From Cognatishimia sp. MH4019 (GTDB lineage Bacteria > Pseudomonadota > Alphaproteobacteria > Rhodobacterales > Rhodobacteraceae), in contig NZ_JAHTBL010000011.1 of assembly GCF_020177595.1 (NCBI RefSeq), forward strand, positions 1-64,000: a stretch of 64,000 nucleotides of DNA, written 5' to 3'. A model generated the notes under the pieces. The model had not been told where the DNA came from. It worked only from the letters and a program-made list of their open reading frames with translations, and ran no database searches. The translations under genes were made by a program, and so were the position numbers. The first letter of the stretch is position 1. Each line of letters opens with the position of its first letter. This document shows, one piece after another, positions 45,042-55,508 of the stretch.

Positions 45042-45428
45042 CTAGCCCATATGCCCCGCGCCAAACGCGCCGGGCAGCAAATCAGCGATGCGCACCGTTT
45101 CGGATGCGCCATCCGTCGTGGCCATCGTGACAAAGACATCAGCGGCCCCGAACTCGGCCAGCTTCTGACGACAGCCGCCACAAGGGGGGACGGGGCTGGG
45201 ACTGTCAGCGATCACGGCGACCTCTGCGATGGTCGTGTCGCCTGCGGCAATCATAGCGGCTATCGCGCCCGCTTCGGCGCAGGTGCCTTCGGGATAGGCG
45301 ACGTTTTCCACGTTGCACCCCACATAGACCGCGCCCGAACTGGCCCGGATCGCCGCCCCCACCTTGAAGTTGGAATAGGGCGCGTAGGCGTTTTTACGCA
45401 CGGCTTTGGCGTCATCAAGAAGGGTCAT
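45042..45428 (-). CDS. cdd: Cytidine deaminase
   Basis: A 128-residue tetrameric-type zinc enzyme that deaminates cytidine and deoxycytidine. The first zinc ligand and catalytic glutamate lie in GTCAEAGAIAAM (CAE), and the other two cysteines in VPPCGGCRQKLAEF. It is the first gene of the salvage operon cdd-deoA-deoB-add-upp. I prefer the ATG at 45428 (MTLLDD...) over one two codons upstream because the GACAGG RBS spacing fits it. Confidence 0.95.
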   Translation of the reverse strand: MTLLDDAKAVRKNAYAPYSNFKVGAAIRASSGAVYVGCNVENVAYPEGTCAEAGAIAAMIAAGDTTIAEVAVIADSPSPVPPCGGCRQKLAEFGAADVFVTMATTDGASETVRIADLLPGAFGAGHMG

Positions 45429-45559
45429 GGGCATCCTGTCGTCTTTGCCCGACTTTGCGGGGTGCGACGCTGGGTTGCAAGCCTTGACGCAGCCCGAACC
45501 ACTTGCGACGATTTGTGACCCTGTTGGTCGAAATTGATGCTTTCCCTTGGGTTAGAAAA

Positions 45560-45579
45560 ATAGTTTAACGCTAAACTAT
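45560..45579. promoter_or_regulatory. Perfect palindrome upstream of maeB, probable operator
   Basis: ATAGTTTA-ACGC-TAAACTAT is an 8-bp perfect inverted repeat with a 4-base centre. It sits 20 bases before the maeB start, just upstream of the GGGAGGAGG ribosome site and in the 171-base gap shared with cdd. The regulator is unknown. Confidence 0.65.
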
Positions 45580-45599
45580 ATCTGGGAGGAGGACATAAG

Positions 45600-47879
45600 A
45601 TGACGGATTCGGCCAAGGACAGCTTCCGACAAGCCGCTCTGGATTATCACGAATTTCCCAAGCCGGGGAAACTAGAGATCCGCGCCACAAAGCCTTTGGC
45701 CAATGGACGCGATCTGGCGCGCGCCTATTCGCCCGGCGTGGCCGAGGCCTGTCTGGAGATCAAGGCCGACCCTTCCACCGCATCAAAATTCACCGCACGC
45801 GGCAACCAAGTGGCGGTCGTGACCAACGGCACCGCCGTGCTGGGTCTGGGCAATATCGGCGCGCTGGCCTCCAAACCGGTGATGGAAGGCAAGGCGGTTC
45901 TTTTCAAGAAATTCGCCAATATCGACTGTTTTGATATCGAGGTGAACGAGGCCGATCCCGAACGCCTTGCTGATATTGTCTGCGCGCTGGAACCGACATT
46001 CGGGGCCATCAACCTTGAGGACATCAAAGCGCCCGACTGTTTCATCGTCGAAAAGATTTGCCGCGAACGGATGAATATCCCGGTCTTTCATGATGACCAG
46101 CACGGAACTGCGATTGTGGTGGGCGCTGCGGCGACGAACGCGCTTCGGATCGCGGGCAAGAAGTTTGAAGACATCAAGATCGTCTCAACCGGTGGCGGCG
46201 CGGCAGGCATCGCGTGTCTGAACATGCTTCTGAAGCTGGGCGTGAAGCGCGAGAACGTCTGGCTCTGTGATATCGACGGGCTGGTCTACAAGGGTCGCGA
46301 GACCGAGATGACCCCGCAAAAAGCAGAATACGCGCAAGGTGACAGCGCTGCCACACTGACCGATGTGATTGAGGGCGCGGATTTATTCCTCGGACTATCT
46401 GGTCCCAATGTGCTCAAGCCCGAAATGGTCGCGAAAATGGGCGAGCGTCCGATCATCTTTGCGCTCGCCAACCCCAACCCTGAGATCACGCCAGATGACG
46501 CGCGCAAAGCCGCTCCGGATGCGATCATTGCCACCGGGCGCAGCGATTTTCCCAATCAAGTCAACAACGTGCTGTGTTTCCCGTTTATCTTCCGGGGTGC
46601 GTTGGATGTGGGAGCGTCCGAAATCAACGATGCGATGCAGTTGGCCTGCATCGAAGGGATTGCCGAACTGGCCCGCGCCACCACAAGTGCCGAGGCCGCC
46701 GCTGCTTATAAGGGCGAAGAACTGACCTTTGGCGCCGATTATCTGATCCCGAAACCGTTCGATCCGCGCTTGATGGGCGTTGTCGCCACGGCAGTGGCAA
46801 AGGCCGCGGGCGAAAGCGGTGTTGCCGCAAGGCCTGTTGAGGATTTGGTGGCGTATAAAGCCGCACTCGATGGGTCGGTCTTCAAATCAGCGCTGCTCAT
46901 GCGCCCGATTTTCCAAGCCGCCCGCACCGCGAAACGCAAGATCGTTTTTGCCGAAGGCGAGGACGAGCGGGTCCTGCGGGCCTCGCAGGCAATTCTTGAG
47001 GAAACCACCGATCTGCCGATCCTCATCGGACGTCCGGATGTGATCGCCGCGCGCTGCGAAAAGCTGGGCCTGTCGATCCATGTGGGCGATGATTTCGAGG
47101 TGGTGAACCCCGAAAATGATCCCCGCTACCGCCAATATTGGGAGACCTATCACAAGCTGATGGCCCGCAAAGGCGGCACGCCCGACCTGGCCCGCGCGAT
47201 TATGCGCACCAACACAACGGCGATTGGCGCGGTGATGGTGCATCAAGGCGACGCCGACAGCCTGATTTGCGGCACGTTCGGGCAGTTTCTCTGGCATTTG
47301 AACTATATCCAGCAGGTGCTGGGCACGTCTCAATTGCACCCGGTCGGCGCGCTGAGCCTGATGATCCTTGAGGACGGCCCGCTGTTTATCGCGGACACCC
47401 ATGTGCATCCAGAACCCACCCCTGCGCAGATCGCAGAAGCCGTCATCGGCGCGGCCCGCCATGTGCGCCGCTTCGGTCTGGAGCCCAACATCGCGCTCTG
47501 CTCGCACTCACAATTCGGCAATCTGGATTGCGACACAGGCCGCCGCATGCGCGATGCGCTGGCGATCCTCGATAGCGAACCGCGCGACTTCATCTATGAA
47601 GGCGAGATGCACACCGATTCCGCGCTGGACCCAGAATTGCGGGCGCGCATCCTGCCCTGCTCGCGCATGGAAGGTGCTGCGAATGTGCTGATCTTTGCCA
47701 ACGCAGACGCGGCTTCTGCCGTGCGCAACATCCTGAAGATGCGTGCAGGCGGGCTTGAGGTGGGGCCGGTGCTGATGGGAATGGGCAACCGCGCGCATAT
47801 CGTGACGCCGTCGATCACAGCGCGGGGTTTGCTGAACATGACAGCGCTCGCAGGCACACCGGTGGCGCAATACGGGTGA
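45600..47879 (+). CDS. maeB: NADP-dependent malic enzyme with phosphotransacetylase-like domain
   Basis: A 759-residue MaeB-type enzyme that decarboxylates malate to pyruvate with NADP+. The malic domain covers about 1-425, with [22 protein letters not shown] and the nucleotide fold [18 protein letters not shown] phosphotransacetylase-like domain from about 430 to the end ([16 protein letters not shown]) is thought to bind acetyl-CoA as an effector rather than to catalyse. GGGAGGAGG lies eight bases before the ATG. Divergent from the cdd operon. Confidence 0.96.
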   Translation: MTDSAKDSFRQAALDYHEFPKPGKLEIRATKPLANGRDLARAYSPGVAEACLEIKADPSTASKFTARGNQVAVVTNGTAVLGLGNIGALASKPVMEGKAVLFKKFANIDCFDIEVNEADPERLADIVCALEPTFGAINLEDIKAPDCFIVEKICRERMNIPVFHDDQHGTAIVVGAAATNALRIAGKKFEDIKIVSTGGGAAGIACLNMLLKLGVKRENVWLCDIDGLVYKGRETEMTPQKAEYAQGDSAATLTDVIEGADLFLGLSGPNVLKPEMVAKMGERPIIFALANPNPEITPDDARKAAPDAIIATGRSDFPNQVNNVLCFPFIFRGALDVGASEINDAMQLACIEGIAELARATTSAEAAAAYKGEELTFGADYLIPKPFDPRLMGVVATAVAKAAGESGVAARPVEDLVAYKAALDGSVFKSALLMRPIFQAARTAKRKIVFAEGEDERVLRASQAILEETTDLPILIGRPDVIAARCEKLGLSIHVGDDFEVVNPENDPRYRQYWETYHKLMARKGGTPDLARAIMRTNTTAIGAVMVHQGDADSLICGTFGQFLWHLNYIQQVLGTSQLHPVGALSLMILEDGPLFIADTHVHPEPTPAQIAEAVIGAARHVRRFGLEPNIALCSHSQFGNLDCDTGRRMRDALAILDSEPRDFIYEGEMHTDSALDPELRARILPCSRMEGAANVLIFANADAASAVRNILKMRAGGLEVGPVLMGMGNRAHIVTPSITARGLLNMTALAGTPVAQYG

Positions 47880-47901
47880 GTCGGTGCGAAAACGCGTAAA
47901 C

Positions 47902-47990
47902 TTTGCAAACTCCACACGACTATTCAGAAAAAGCCAATAAATCGGTGGGTTTGCAAAAGTTTGCACTGGTGATCTGCGCAAAACTGCAAA
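47902..47990 (+). promoter_or_regulatory. TTTGCAAA sites upstream of prpE (PccR/ScfR-type)
   Basis: TTTGCAAA at 47902-47909 and 47950-47957, a half-site TTTGCA at 47960-47965, and CTGCAAA near 47984-47990. PccR of Rhodobacter, a ScfR-family regulator of propionyl-CoA metabolism, is known to recognise TTTGCAAA-type motifs. The 205-base gap between maeB and prpE holds no gene. Confidence 0.65.
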
Positions 47991-48084
47991 TTTTCCGCGC
48001 CAATCGGTCGCTGCTACCGGTAACTGTCTTGCCCGGACGGGTCCCACCCTCCTAAATGCGCCGGACTTGGAGGAGACCATCGCT

Positions 48085-49974
48085 ATGACTTACGCTGACG
48101 TTTACCAGAGCTGGAAAGACGACCCTGAAGCCTTCTGGATGCACGCGGCGGAGGCGATTGACTGGACGCAGAAACCCTCCAAAGCGCTGTTTGATGAGAA
48201 CGCACCGCTTTATGAATGGTATGTGGACGGCAAGGTGAACACCTGCTGGAACGCCGTAGACCGTCATGTAGAAGCCGGGCGCGGTGATCAGACGGCAATC
48301 ATCTATGACAGCCCGATCACCCACACCAAGCACGAGATCACTTACGCTGAATTGCAAACCCGCGTCGCCTCGCTGGCCGGTGCGCTGCGCGCCAAGGGCG
48401 TCGAAAAAGGCGACCGCGTTCTGATCTACATGCCGATGGTGCCTGAGGCGTTGGAGGCGATGCTGGCCTGCGCGCGCATTGGTGCTGTGCATTCCGTGGT
48501 TTTCGGTGGTTTTGCGGCAAACGAGTTGGCCGTGCGGATCGACGATGCGCAGCCCAAATGCATCATTGCGGCCTCCTGCGGTTTGGAACCGGGCCGCGTC
48601 GTGCATTACAAACCCCTGCTGGACGGCGCGATGGAGCAATCCACGCATAAGGTTGACTTCTGCGTGATTTTCCAGCGCGAACAAGAGGTTGCCAAGCTCG
48701 AAGAGGGGCGCGACTTTGATTGGCACGGCTTCCAATATGGCGTTGACCCTGCCGAATGTGTGCCGGTTGAGGGCAATCACCCCGCCTATATCCTCTACAC
48801 CTCCGGCACGACGGGTGCGCCGAAAGGCGTGGTGCGTCCGACCGCAGGCCATCTGGTCGCGCTGAACTGGACGATGAAAAACATCTACAATGTCGATCCC
48901 GGCGATGTGTTCTGGGCTGCCTCCGATGTGGGCTGGGTCGTGGGGCATTCCTATATCTGCTACGCACCGCTGATCACTGGCAACACCACGATCGTCTTTG
49001 AAGGCAAGCCCGTCGGCACGCCCGATGCTGGCACCTTCTGGCGCGTCATTTCCGAACATAAGGTCAAATCGTTCTTCACAGCGCCCACCGCTTTCCGCGC
49101 GGTGAAGCGCGAGGACCCAAAGGGCGAGTTCGTCAAGAAATACGATCTGTCTTGTCTTGAGCAGGTCTATCTGGCCGGTGAACGCGCCGACCCTGACACC
49201 ATCGAATGGGCGCAGGACCAACTGGGTGTTCCGGTGATCGACCACTGGTGGCAGACCGAGACGGGCTATGCCATCGCCGCCAACCCGCTGGGGATCGAGG
49301 CATTGCCGATCAAGCTGGGCTCCCCCGCGGTGCCGATGCCGGGCTTTGACGTGCAAATCCTGGATGAGGCGGGTCACAAGATGGGGCCGAACGAACTGGG
49401 CGCGATTGCGATCAAGCTGCCCTTGCCTCCCGGCACGCTGCCGACACTTTGGAATGCCGAGGAGCGTTTCAAGAAAAGCTATTTGCAGCAATTCCCCGGA
49501 TATTATGAAACCGGCGATGCGGGCATGATCGACGAGGATGGCTATCTTTACATCATGGCGCGCACCGATGACGTGATTAACGTGGCAGGTCACCGTCTTT
49601 CGACCGGCGCCATGGAAGAGGTGCTGGCCGCCCACCCCGATGTCGCCGAATGCGCCGTTATTGGCGTGACCGACCAGTTGAAAGGACAGTTGCCTATGGG
49701 CTTTCTGTGCCTCAACAGCGGGTCCGACAAACCCCATGACGAAGTTGTCGCCGATGTCGTGAAAATGGTGCGCGGCAAGATTGGCCCCGTTGCGGCGTTC
49801 AAGCTTGCTTGCGTGGTAGACCGTTTGCCCAAAACACGCTCGGGCAAGATCCTGCGCGGTACGATGGTGAAAATTGCGGATAGTGAAGACTTCAAAATGC
49901 CCGCAACCATCGACGACCCCGCGATCCTGGATGAGATTCGCGTGGCGTTGCAAAAGATGGGTTACGCAAAATAG
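48085..49974 (+). CDS. prpE: Propionyl-CoA synthetase
   Basis: A 629-residue ANL-superfamily ligase activating propionate. It opens with TYADVYQSWKDDPEAFWMHAAEAIDW, typical of PrpE. The AMP P-loop is YTSGTTGAPKGVVRP, HWWQTETGYAIAANP is the acetyl/propionyl-CoA synthetase core, and the catalytic lysine is in LPKTRSGKILRGTM, the usual target of acetylation. The start is chosen at the ATG with TTGGAGGAGACC upstream. TTTGCAAA sites precede it. Confidence 0.95.
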   Translation: MTYADVYQSWKDDPEAFWMHAAEAIDWTQKPSKALFDENAPLYEWYVDGKVNTCWNAVDRHVEAGRGDQTAIIYDSPITHTKHEITYAELQTRVASLAGALRAKGVEKGDRVLIYMPMVPEALEAMLACARIGAVHSVVFGGFAANELAVRIDDAQPKCIIAASCGLEPGRVVHYKPLLDGAMEQSTHKVDFCVIFQREQEVAKLEEGRDFDWHGFQYGVDPAECVPVEGNHPAYILYTSGTTGAPKGVVRPTAGHLVALNWTMKNIYNVDPGDVFWAASDVGWVVGHSYICYAPLITGNTTIVFEGKPVGTPDAGTFWRVISEHKVKSFFTAPTAFRAVKREDPKGEFVKKYDLSCLEQVYLAGERADPDTIEWAQDQLGVPVIDHWWQTETGYAIAANPLGIEALPIKLGSPAVPMPGFDVQILDEAGHKMGPNELGAIAIKLPLPPGTLPTLWNAEERFKKSYLQQFPGYYETGDAGMIDEDGYLYIMARTDDVINVAGHRLSTGAMEEVLAAHPDVAECAVIGVTDQLKGQLPMGFLCLNSGSDKPHDEVVADVVKMVRGKIGPVAAFKLACVVDRLPKTRSGKILRGTMVKIADSEDFKMPATIDDPAILDEIRVALQKMGYAK

Positions 49975-50084
49975 CGCTCGGCAAAGGGTGACTTTTAGAC
50001 AGGTTGGCGGGACTATGCCTCGTAGGCTATCACCGGGGGGTTCAACCCATACGTGTGGTTCAAGACCTGATAGCCGAGGATAGA

Positions 50085-50750
50085 ATGCGCCAGATAGCTG
50101 GGACCCAAAGTGACTTAGATAGTGACATAGATACCGTAACCACGGGGGCTCCGACCGCTCCACAGCCATTTGCGGGAAGTCCCACGCCCAATTTCGGCTT
50201 CCCGCTGGAGGCCGCTTTTGCGCAATTGGAAGGCTATGCGCGTCACTTGGTTGCTCAGGCCGATGACCCACATTGCAAGATGCAACTGGAACGTGTTCGC
50301 ACCGCAGCGCTTGATCTGGCCGCAGCGATCACCAGCGATATGCTGAACATCCAAAGCTCTGCGACGCGTGGCGGCGGCGTGCGCCGCACCAGCCAGCCCG
50401 CCTTGATCGACCTTGGTCAACTGGAGGCCTTGCTGGTGATGGCAGGCGCCTCTCAGCGCGACCACCTTCTCAACCAGTTGGCCATTGATCTGAGCAGCGC
50501 ACGCGACGACCTGCATCCCGGCAGTCTCACGGCTGACAAACGCACAGCCGCGTGCACCGCCATGTCCGTGGCCGAGGCCATCGGCGCGCAACGGGCCGCC
50601 CGTCTGGCGCAAGACTTGCTGGATGGTGTCGATCAACATGACACCCGCAAATGCGGTATCGTGGCCGAGATGCTCAGCACCGATCTGGCGGAGTTGATCG
50701 CGTTGTTGTCTGATCTGTCTCCAGCGGCAAACATGCGCCCGGCGGAATGA
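50085..50750 (+). CDS. Hypothetical protein translationally coupled to the NtrC-like regulator
   Basis: A 221-residue protein with a low-complexity opening (TQSDLDSDIDTVTTGAP) and a helical body (AAFAQLEGYARHLVAQADDP, ERVRTAALDLAAAITSDML). It could be an HPt-like phosphotransfer partner, but I see no clear histidine motif. GAGGA lies before the ATG at 50085; longer upstream starts lack one. The stop overlaps the response-regulator gene by four bases, so the two proteins probably act together. Confidence 0.6.
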   Translation: MRQIAGTQSDLDSDIDTVTTGAPTAPQPFAGSPTPNFGFPLEAAFAQLEGYARHLVAQADDPHCKMQLERVRTAALDLAAAITSDMLNIQSSATRGGGVRRTSQPALIDLGQLEALLVMAGASQRDHLLNQLAIDLSSARDDLHPGSLTADKRTAACTAMSVAEAIGAQRAARLAQDLLDGVDQHDTRKCGIVAEMLSTDLAELIALLSDLSPAANMRPAE

Positions 50751-52012
50751 CGACACCGATCCTCCTGATTGAAGGCACCGCCAGTTTGCGGATGGTCTAC
50801 CGCTCTATTCTTGAGCGGGCGGGCAACACGGTCACCTGCGCGACGTCGCGGGCTGAAGGGCTGTCCTGCTACCATACGGCGCCGCCATGCGTCGTTATTC
50901 TGGATGGCATGCTGGAAGGCGCTGATCACGAGGCCGTTCTGCGCCATCTGCACTCGGCCCATCCCGGCACCAAAGTGCTGATGACTTTGCCGCAAACCAT
51001 GCTGCGCCACCGCCCTGATCAGGTCAAGCAAGGGGTGTTCGACATTCTGGTCAAACCCTTCAACGACATTCGCCTGCTGGCCGCCGTCGCCGATGCGCGC
51101 ACCGAAATTCTGCGCGCGCGGCTTGCCAAAAGCAGCGAGAGCCATCACAGGCTGCCTTTGTCGCTGATCGGCAGCAGCCCCGCGATCACAAAGCTGCGCG
51201 AGCGGCTTGATGCCTTTGCCCAATCGACCGCCCCTGTGATGGTGACCGGTGCTGAAGGCACAGGTAAATCCGACTGCGCACAGCATCTACACGCCCAGCG
51301 CAGCACGGCCACGCGAGGCGCGCTTCACGACGTGATCTGCCGCACGGCAACACCGGAAAGCCTTTCGGCCCTATTGGCGCAGATGAAACCGACAGAATCC
51401 CTTTTGCTGCATGAGGTGGACCGCCTGCCCGTCGCGACAGCGCAGTATTTTCTGGACCGGATCAAAACCGGCCCCCTGCCCGTTCATGCCATCATCTCGA
51501 CCCTCGAAGGATCGGTCATGGGCGCGCTGGAGCGCACGGCCTACCCGGTTGATTTGATCCATCGGCTGAACGCGCTGCCACTGAACTTACCCACCCTTGC
51601 GCAGCGTCAGACCGATCTGTGTCAGATCGCGGATGCCGCTTTGCCCGAGCTTTGCGCGGTCGAGAACCGCGGTCCGATGAGCCTGACACCAGAGGCCGCG
51701 ACAGAGTTGTTGCGCCACAATTGGCCCGGCAATATTCCTGAACTTATCAATCTGTTGCGCCAGATTGTTGTCTTGCAATCAGGACCACAGATCACCGCCC
51801 AGATGATCCGCGATCTGCGTGAGACGACGCAACCTTCATCAGAGGCCGAGGCGCCCGTTTTGATGGGGCAGACCCTGGCCGATATCGAGCGCATGGTGAT
51901 TGAACAAACGATACGGCAATATGATGGCTCTGTGCCGAAAGCGGCGAAATCGCTGGGTGTTTCGCCCTCGACGCTTTATCGCAAGCGCGAGACCTGGGAC
52001 GCGGACGCTTAG
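50747..52012 (+). CDS. NtrC-like response regulator with degenerate AAA+ domain
   Basis: A 421-residue protein in three parts. A receiver (residues 3-118) has a likely phospho-acceptor in [13 protein letters not shown] and a conserved lysine in ILVKPFND. An AAA+ domain has Walker A GAEGTGKS near 167-175, but Walker B reads [10 protein letters not shown] (D replaced by H) and the sigma-54 contact loop GAFTGA is absent. The C-terminal Fis-type HTH is [22 protein letters not shown]. Loss of GAFTGA implies it does not activate sigma-54 polymerase; NtrC of Rhodobacter is a precedent. Confidence 0.85.
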   Translation: MTTPILLIEGTASLRMVYRSILERAGNTVTCATSRAEGLSCYHTAPPCVVILDGMLEGADHEAVLRHLHSAHPGTKVLMTLPQTMLRHRPDQVKQGVFDILVKPFNDIRLLAAVADARTEILRARLAKSSESHHRLPLSLIGSSPAITKLRERLDAFAQSTAPVMVTGAEGTGKSDCAQHLHAQRSTATRGALHDVICRTATPESLSALLAQMKPTESLLLHEVDRLPVATAQYFLDRIKTGPLPVHAIISTLEGSVMGALERTAYPVDLIHRLNALPLNLPTLAQRQTDLCQIADAALPELCAVENRGPMSLTPEAATELLRHNWPGNIPELINLLRQIVVLQSGPQITAQMIRDLRETTQPSSEAEAPVLMGQTLADIERMVIEQTIRQYDGSVPKAAKSLGVSPSTLYRKRETWDADA

Positions 52013-52785
52013 ACGAATTGCTCTTGAATGAGCCGTTCTTCCAGCCCGTGGCCGGGATCGAACAAGATACGGTGGGCGATTTGCGGCTCGCTTCTGATCT
52101 CAACGGACAGCACGTTTTTCACAGCCCGACTGTCGGCTTCTGCCATCACCGGGCGTTTTTTGGGTTGGATCACATCGAACCGCACATGGGCGGTCTTGGG
52201 CAACAGCGCTCCGCGCCAACGCCGGGGCCGAAATGCTGACATCGCGGTCAATGCCAGCACATCCGCCCCAATGGGCAGGATCGGTCCGTGGGCCGAATAG
52301 TTATACGCGGTAGAGCCTGCGGGCGTGCTGACCAGCGCCCCATCGCACACCAACTCGTCCATACGCACTTGCCCGTCGACGGAAATCCGCAGCTTGGCGG
52401 CTTGCGGCCCTGCGCGCAGAAGCGACACTTCATTGATCGCCAACCCGTCATGTATCGTGCCATCCGCTGTGACAGCCTTCATGACCAGCGGGTTGATGAC
52501 CTCTTCTTCGGCGGCAGAGATACGCTCCAATAAAGCGCCCTCGCCGTATTCATTCATCAAGAACCCAACCGTGCCGCAATTCATGCCGTAAACAGGCACG
52601 TCCAGCGCCTGCGTGCCGTGCAGTGTCTGCAGCATAAATCCGTCGCCCCCGAGGGCCACGATCACATCGGCGTCTTCCGCAGAGATGTCGCCATACCGCT
52701 CGGTCAGCGCCTTTTGCGCCGCCACGGCGATTTTCGCTTCGCTCGCATGAAACGCGATCTTGGGCGGGTGCGGGATGCTGGGCAT
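52009..52785 (-). CDS. nadK: NAD kinase
   Basis: A 258-residue kinase that phosphorylates NAD+ to NADP+. The GGDG motif is [22 protein letters not shown] is [11 protein letters not shown], and [17 protein letters not shown] forms the nucleotide site. I place the start at ATG 52785 ([12 protein letters not shown]); upstream frame is not protein-like. Its stop codon overlaps that of the convergent response regulator by three bases, so there is no terminator between them. Confidence 0.94.
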   Translation of the reverse strand: MPSIPHPPKIAFHASEAKIAVAAQKALTERYGDISAEDADVIVALGGDGFMLQTLHGTQALDVPVYGMNCGTVGFLMNEYGEGALLERISAAEEEVINPLVMKAVTADGTIHDGLAINEVSLLRAGPQAAKLRISVDGQVRMDELVCDGALVSTPAGSTAYNYSAHGPILPIGADVLALTAMSAFRPRRWRGALLPKTAHVRFDVIQPKKRPVMAEADSRAVKNVLSVEIRSEPQIAHRILFDPGHGLEERLIQEQFV

Positions 52786-52798
52786 GGGGCGAAGCCTT

Positions 52799-52903
52799 TG
52801 ATGTCTTTGGGGAACATCACCCGACTGCCCAGGAAACACAAGTCGCGTATCGGCACCGTTGGGTCGCCTGCAGCGCGCAGTAAAGCCAGAAAGAGGCTTT
52901 TTT
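52799..52903 (+). other. Hairpin-rich leader with terminator-like end upstream of glyA
   Basis: Two short hairpins, GATGT/ACATC (52800-52818) and CGACT/AGTCG (52822-52845), precede a terminator-like stem AAAGCC/GGCTTT ending in six T (52882-52903). No plus-strand gene lies upstream, so this may be a small RNA or an attenuator for glyA. Structure only; no family is recognised. Confidence 0.4.
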
Positions 52904-52972
52904 GCCGTTAGGGAATGCGATAAACGCGCCCCAAAGACTGATGACTGCCCTTTTTGCTCAGGAGCACGCCCT

Positions 52973-54268
52973 ATGAACGCCCCCCATCGTGACGACGGAT
53001 TTTTCACCGAAACACTCGCCACCCGCGACCCGGCTTTGCACAAAGCCATGCAGCAAGAGCTGGGCCGCCAACGCGACGAGATCGAGTTGATCGCGTCGGA
53101 GAACATCGTCTCGGCGGCTGTTATGGAAGCTCAGGGCGGCGTGATGACCAACAAATACGCCGAAGGCTATCCGGGCCGTCGCTATTATGGCGGTTGCCAA
53201 TATGTGGACGTCGCCGAAGAACTGGCGATTGATCGCGCCAAGCAACTGTTCAATTGCGGTTTTGCAAATGTGCAGCCGAACTCGGGCTCTCAAGCCAACC
53301 AGGGTGTGTTTCAGGCGCTGCTCCAGCCCGGCGATACCATTCTGGGCATGAGCCTTGATGCCGGTGGTCACCTGACCCATGGTGCCAAGCCCAACCAATC
53401 GGGCAAGTGGTTCAACGCGGTGCAATACGGTGTGCGCGAAGACACGCTGGACATTGATTACGACCAGTTGGCTGCCTTGGCCGCCGAGCATAAACCGCAG
53501 ATGATTATCGCCGGTGGCTCTGCCATTCCGCGCCAGATCGACTTTGCCAAATTCCGCGAAGTGGCTGACAGCGTGGGTGCTTACCTGCTGGTGGATATGG
53601 CGCATTTTGCGGGGCTTGTCGCGACGGGTCACTATCCCTCGCCCTTCCCGCATGCCCATGCCGCCACGACAACCACGCACAAGACCCTGCGCGGCCCGCG
53701 CGGCGGCATGATCCTGACCGATGACGAGGCGCTGGCCAAGAAGTTCAACTCTGCCATCTTCCCCGGCATACAGGGCGGCCCTCTGATGCATGTCATCGCC
53801 GGTAAAGCCGTTGCCTTTGGCGAAGCGCTGCGCCCGGAGTTCAAAAGCTATCAAGCGCAGGTCATCAAGAACGCCCAAGCCATGGGTGATGCGCTGATGG
53901 CCGGTGGTCTGAACCTGGTGACCGGCGGCACCGACACGCATGTTCTGCTGGTCGACCTGCGCCCCAAAGGCGTGAAAGGCAACGCGACCGAGAAAGCTTT
54001 GGGTCGCGCGCACATCACTTGCAACAAGAACGGCATTCCGTTTGATACCGAAAAGCCGATGATCACGAGCGGCATTCGCCTTGGCTCCCCGGCGGGCACA
54101 ACGCGCGGGTTCGGCGAGCCTGAGTTCCGTGAGATTGGTGAACTGATCGTCGAAGTCGTCGATGGTCTGGCCGCGAATGGCGAAGATGGTAACAGCGCGG
54201 TGGAAGAGGCCGTGAAGGCGAAGGTCGCCAAACTCTGCGGCGCTTTCCCGATCTATCCAAACCTCTAA
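52973..54268 (+). CDS. glyA: Serine hydroxymethyltransferase
   Basis: A 431-residue PLP enzyme that converts serine and tetrahydrofolate to glycine and 5,10-methylene-THF. The PLP lysine is in [33 protein letters not shown] is the substrate end, and [13 protein letters not shown] the cofactor pocket. The start follows CAGGAGCACG. The structured leader lies 70 bases upstream and a hairpin terminator follows its stop. Confidence 0.97.
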   Translation: MNAPHRDDGFFTETLATRDPALHKAMQQELGRQRDEIELIASENIVSAAVMEAQGGVMTNKYAEGYPGRRYYGGCQYVDVAEELAIDRAKQLFNCGFANVQPNSGSQANQGVFQALLQPGDTILGMSLDAGGHLTHGAKPNQSGKWFNAVQYGVREDTLDIDYDQLAALAAEHKPQMIIAGGSAIPRQIDFAKFREVADSVGAYLLVDMAHFAGLVATGHYPSPFPHAHAATTTTHKTLRGPRGGMILTDDEALAKKFNSAIFPGIQGGPLMHVIAGKAVAFGEALRPEFKSYQAQVIKNAQAMGDALMAGGLNLVTGGTDTHVLLVDLRPKGVKGNATEKALGRAHITCNKNGIPFDTEKPMITSGIRLGSPAGTTRGFGEPEFREIGELIVEVVDGLAANGEDGNSAVEEAVKAKVAKLCGAFPIYPNL

Positions 54269-54286
54269 GTATCTGTGATATCATGG

Positions 54287-54315
54287 AAAACGGCCTGCCT
54301 TGCGCGGGCCGTTTT
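54287..54315. terminator. Bidirectional terminator between glyA and the small membrane protein gene
   Basis: AAAACGGCC pairs with GGCCGTTTT around TGCCTTGCGCG, giving a four-T run in both directions. Confidence 0.75.
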
Positions 54316-54329
54316 GCGTTTGCGCGGCG

Positions 54330-54695
54330 CTAGATCAACCCGCGCCAGCGCAAGACGACAATCGACACCGCGAACAGCACGATCAGCCCGAAGGCCAGCG
54401 GCCCGAGGACACCTAAAGCGCCGTCAATAACGCGGTCCCTTGGATTGATCTCTTCGAGAAAGCGTTTCAGGTCGCGATGCCCTGCCTCGATGCGAGCGGC
54501 GTCAATCTGCTTGGCGAGCTTGGGGGTCAGCTCCATATGCTGGGCCAGCGCGATATACTCGCCCTCGACCCGCAAGCGGCGCGGCACGCGGCGGCCGGCT
54601 TTGCGCAAAGCATGATGCAGATCGCGCGCACGAAAACTCAGCCGCTCTTGCAGCAGCGCGCTTAGTTCGTCCGCTTTGGCCCCGACATCCCCCAT
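54330..54695 (-). CDS. Conserved hypothetical protein with C-terminal membrane anchor
   Basis: A 121-residue protein whose N-terminal 90 residues are charged and helical (ADELSALLQERLSFRARDLHHALRKAG, LRVEGEYIALAQHME) and whose end has one hydrophobic segment (GVLGPLAFGLIVLFAVSIVVLRW), so it is tail-anchored with the N-terminus in the cytoplasm. I know no function for it. It is convergent with glyA and divergent from the esterase gene. Confidence 0.75.
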   Translation of the reverse strand: MGDVGAKADELSALLQERLSFRARDLHHALRKAGRRVPRRLRVEGEYIALAQHMELTPKLAKQIDAARIEAGHRDLKRFLEEINPRDRVIDGALGVLGPLAFGLIVLFAVSIVVLRWRGLI

Positions 54696-54749
54696 GGCGC
54701 GACCCTAGCGCGGCTTGCCCGTCGTCGCAATGACCGCTAAAGCCCGGAT

Positions 54750-55508
54750 ATGTTAAGCCAAATTCTTCACGATGGTCCTGAGGGCACACCGCTGCTGATC
54801 GCCCACGGGCTTTACGGATCTGCCCGCAATTGGGGGGTGATCGCCAAGCGGCTGTCGGATCGCGGGCGGGTGATTGCGGTGGATATGCGCAACCACGGGA
54901 CCAGCGATTGGCGGCCCAGCCATAGCTACGCGGATATGGCCAGTGATCTGGCGGAAACCCTTGAAAGCATTGGCGAACCTGCGGACGTGCTGGGCCATTC
55001 CATGGGCGGCAAGGCCGCGATGGTGCTGGCGCTGATGCGGCCAGATCTGGTGCGCAAATTGGTTGTCGCGGACATCGCGCCGGTGGCCTATGCGCATACG
55101 CAGCAAGACATGATTGATGCGATGCGCGCCGTTGATCTGAGCGACGTCGAAAAGCGCTCGGATGCCGATGCCGAACTGGCAAAACACGTTGAGGATCAAG
55201 GGGTTCGGGCGTTCTTGCTGCAATCTCTGGATGTGGCCGAGAAACGCTGGCGGCTGAACCTTGATGTGCTGTCCGCCGAGATGGATAAAATCATTGGATT
55301 CCCGCAGCTTACGGGATCGTTTGAAGGCTCGACGCTGTTTCTGTCGGGGGCCGCGTCAGATTACGTCCAGACCGCCCATCGCGAGGTCATCAAACCGTTG
55401 TTCCCGGCAGCCAAATTCGCAAAAATTCCCGGCGCGGGGCATTGGCTCCACGCTGAGAATCCACGCGCGTTCGAAGCGGCAGTCCGGGCTTTTCTGGATT
55501 ATGTGTAA
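54750..55508 (+). CDS. Alpha/beta hydrolase (YbfF-like esterase)
   Basis: A 252-residue alpha/beta hydrolase. GLYGSARNWG holds the oxyanion segment, the nucleophile elbow is LGHSMGGKAAM, and the catalytic histidine is in GAGHWLHAENP. The acid is probably in the stretch LFLSGAASDYV. It resembles YbfF-type esterases acting on acyl esters or thioesters; the substrate is unknown. The stop codon overlaps the end of the small convergent membrane gene. Confidence 0.92.
   Translation: MLSQILHDGPEGTPLLIAHGLYGSARNWGVIAKRLSDRGRVIAVDMRNHGTSDWRPSHSYADMASDLAETLESIGEPADVLGHSMGGKAAMVLALMRPDLVRKLVVADIAPVAYAHTQQDMIDAMRAVDLSDVEKRSDADAELAKHVEDQGVRAFLLQSLDVAEKRWRLNLDVLSAEMDKIIGFPQLTGSFEGSTLFLSGAASDYVQTAHREVIKPLFPAAKFAKIPGAGHWLHAENPRAFEAAVRAFLDYV

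Noticed and set aside
48052-50271. Long open frame antisense to prpE
   Set aside because: Shadow of a well-supported gene.
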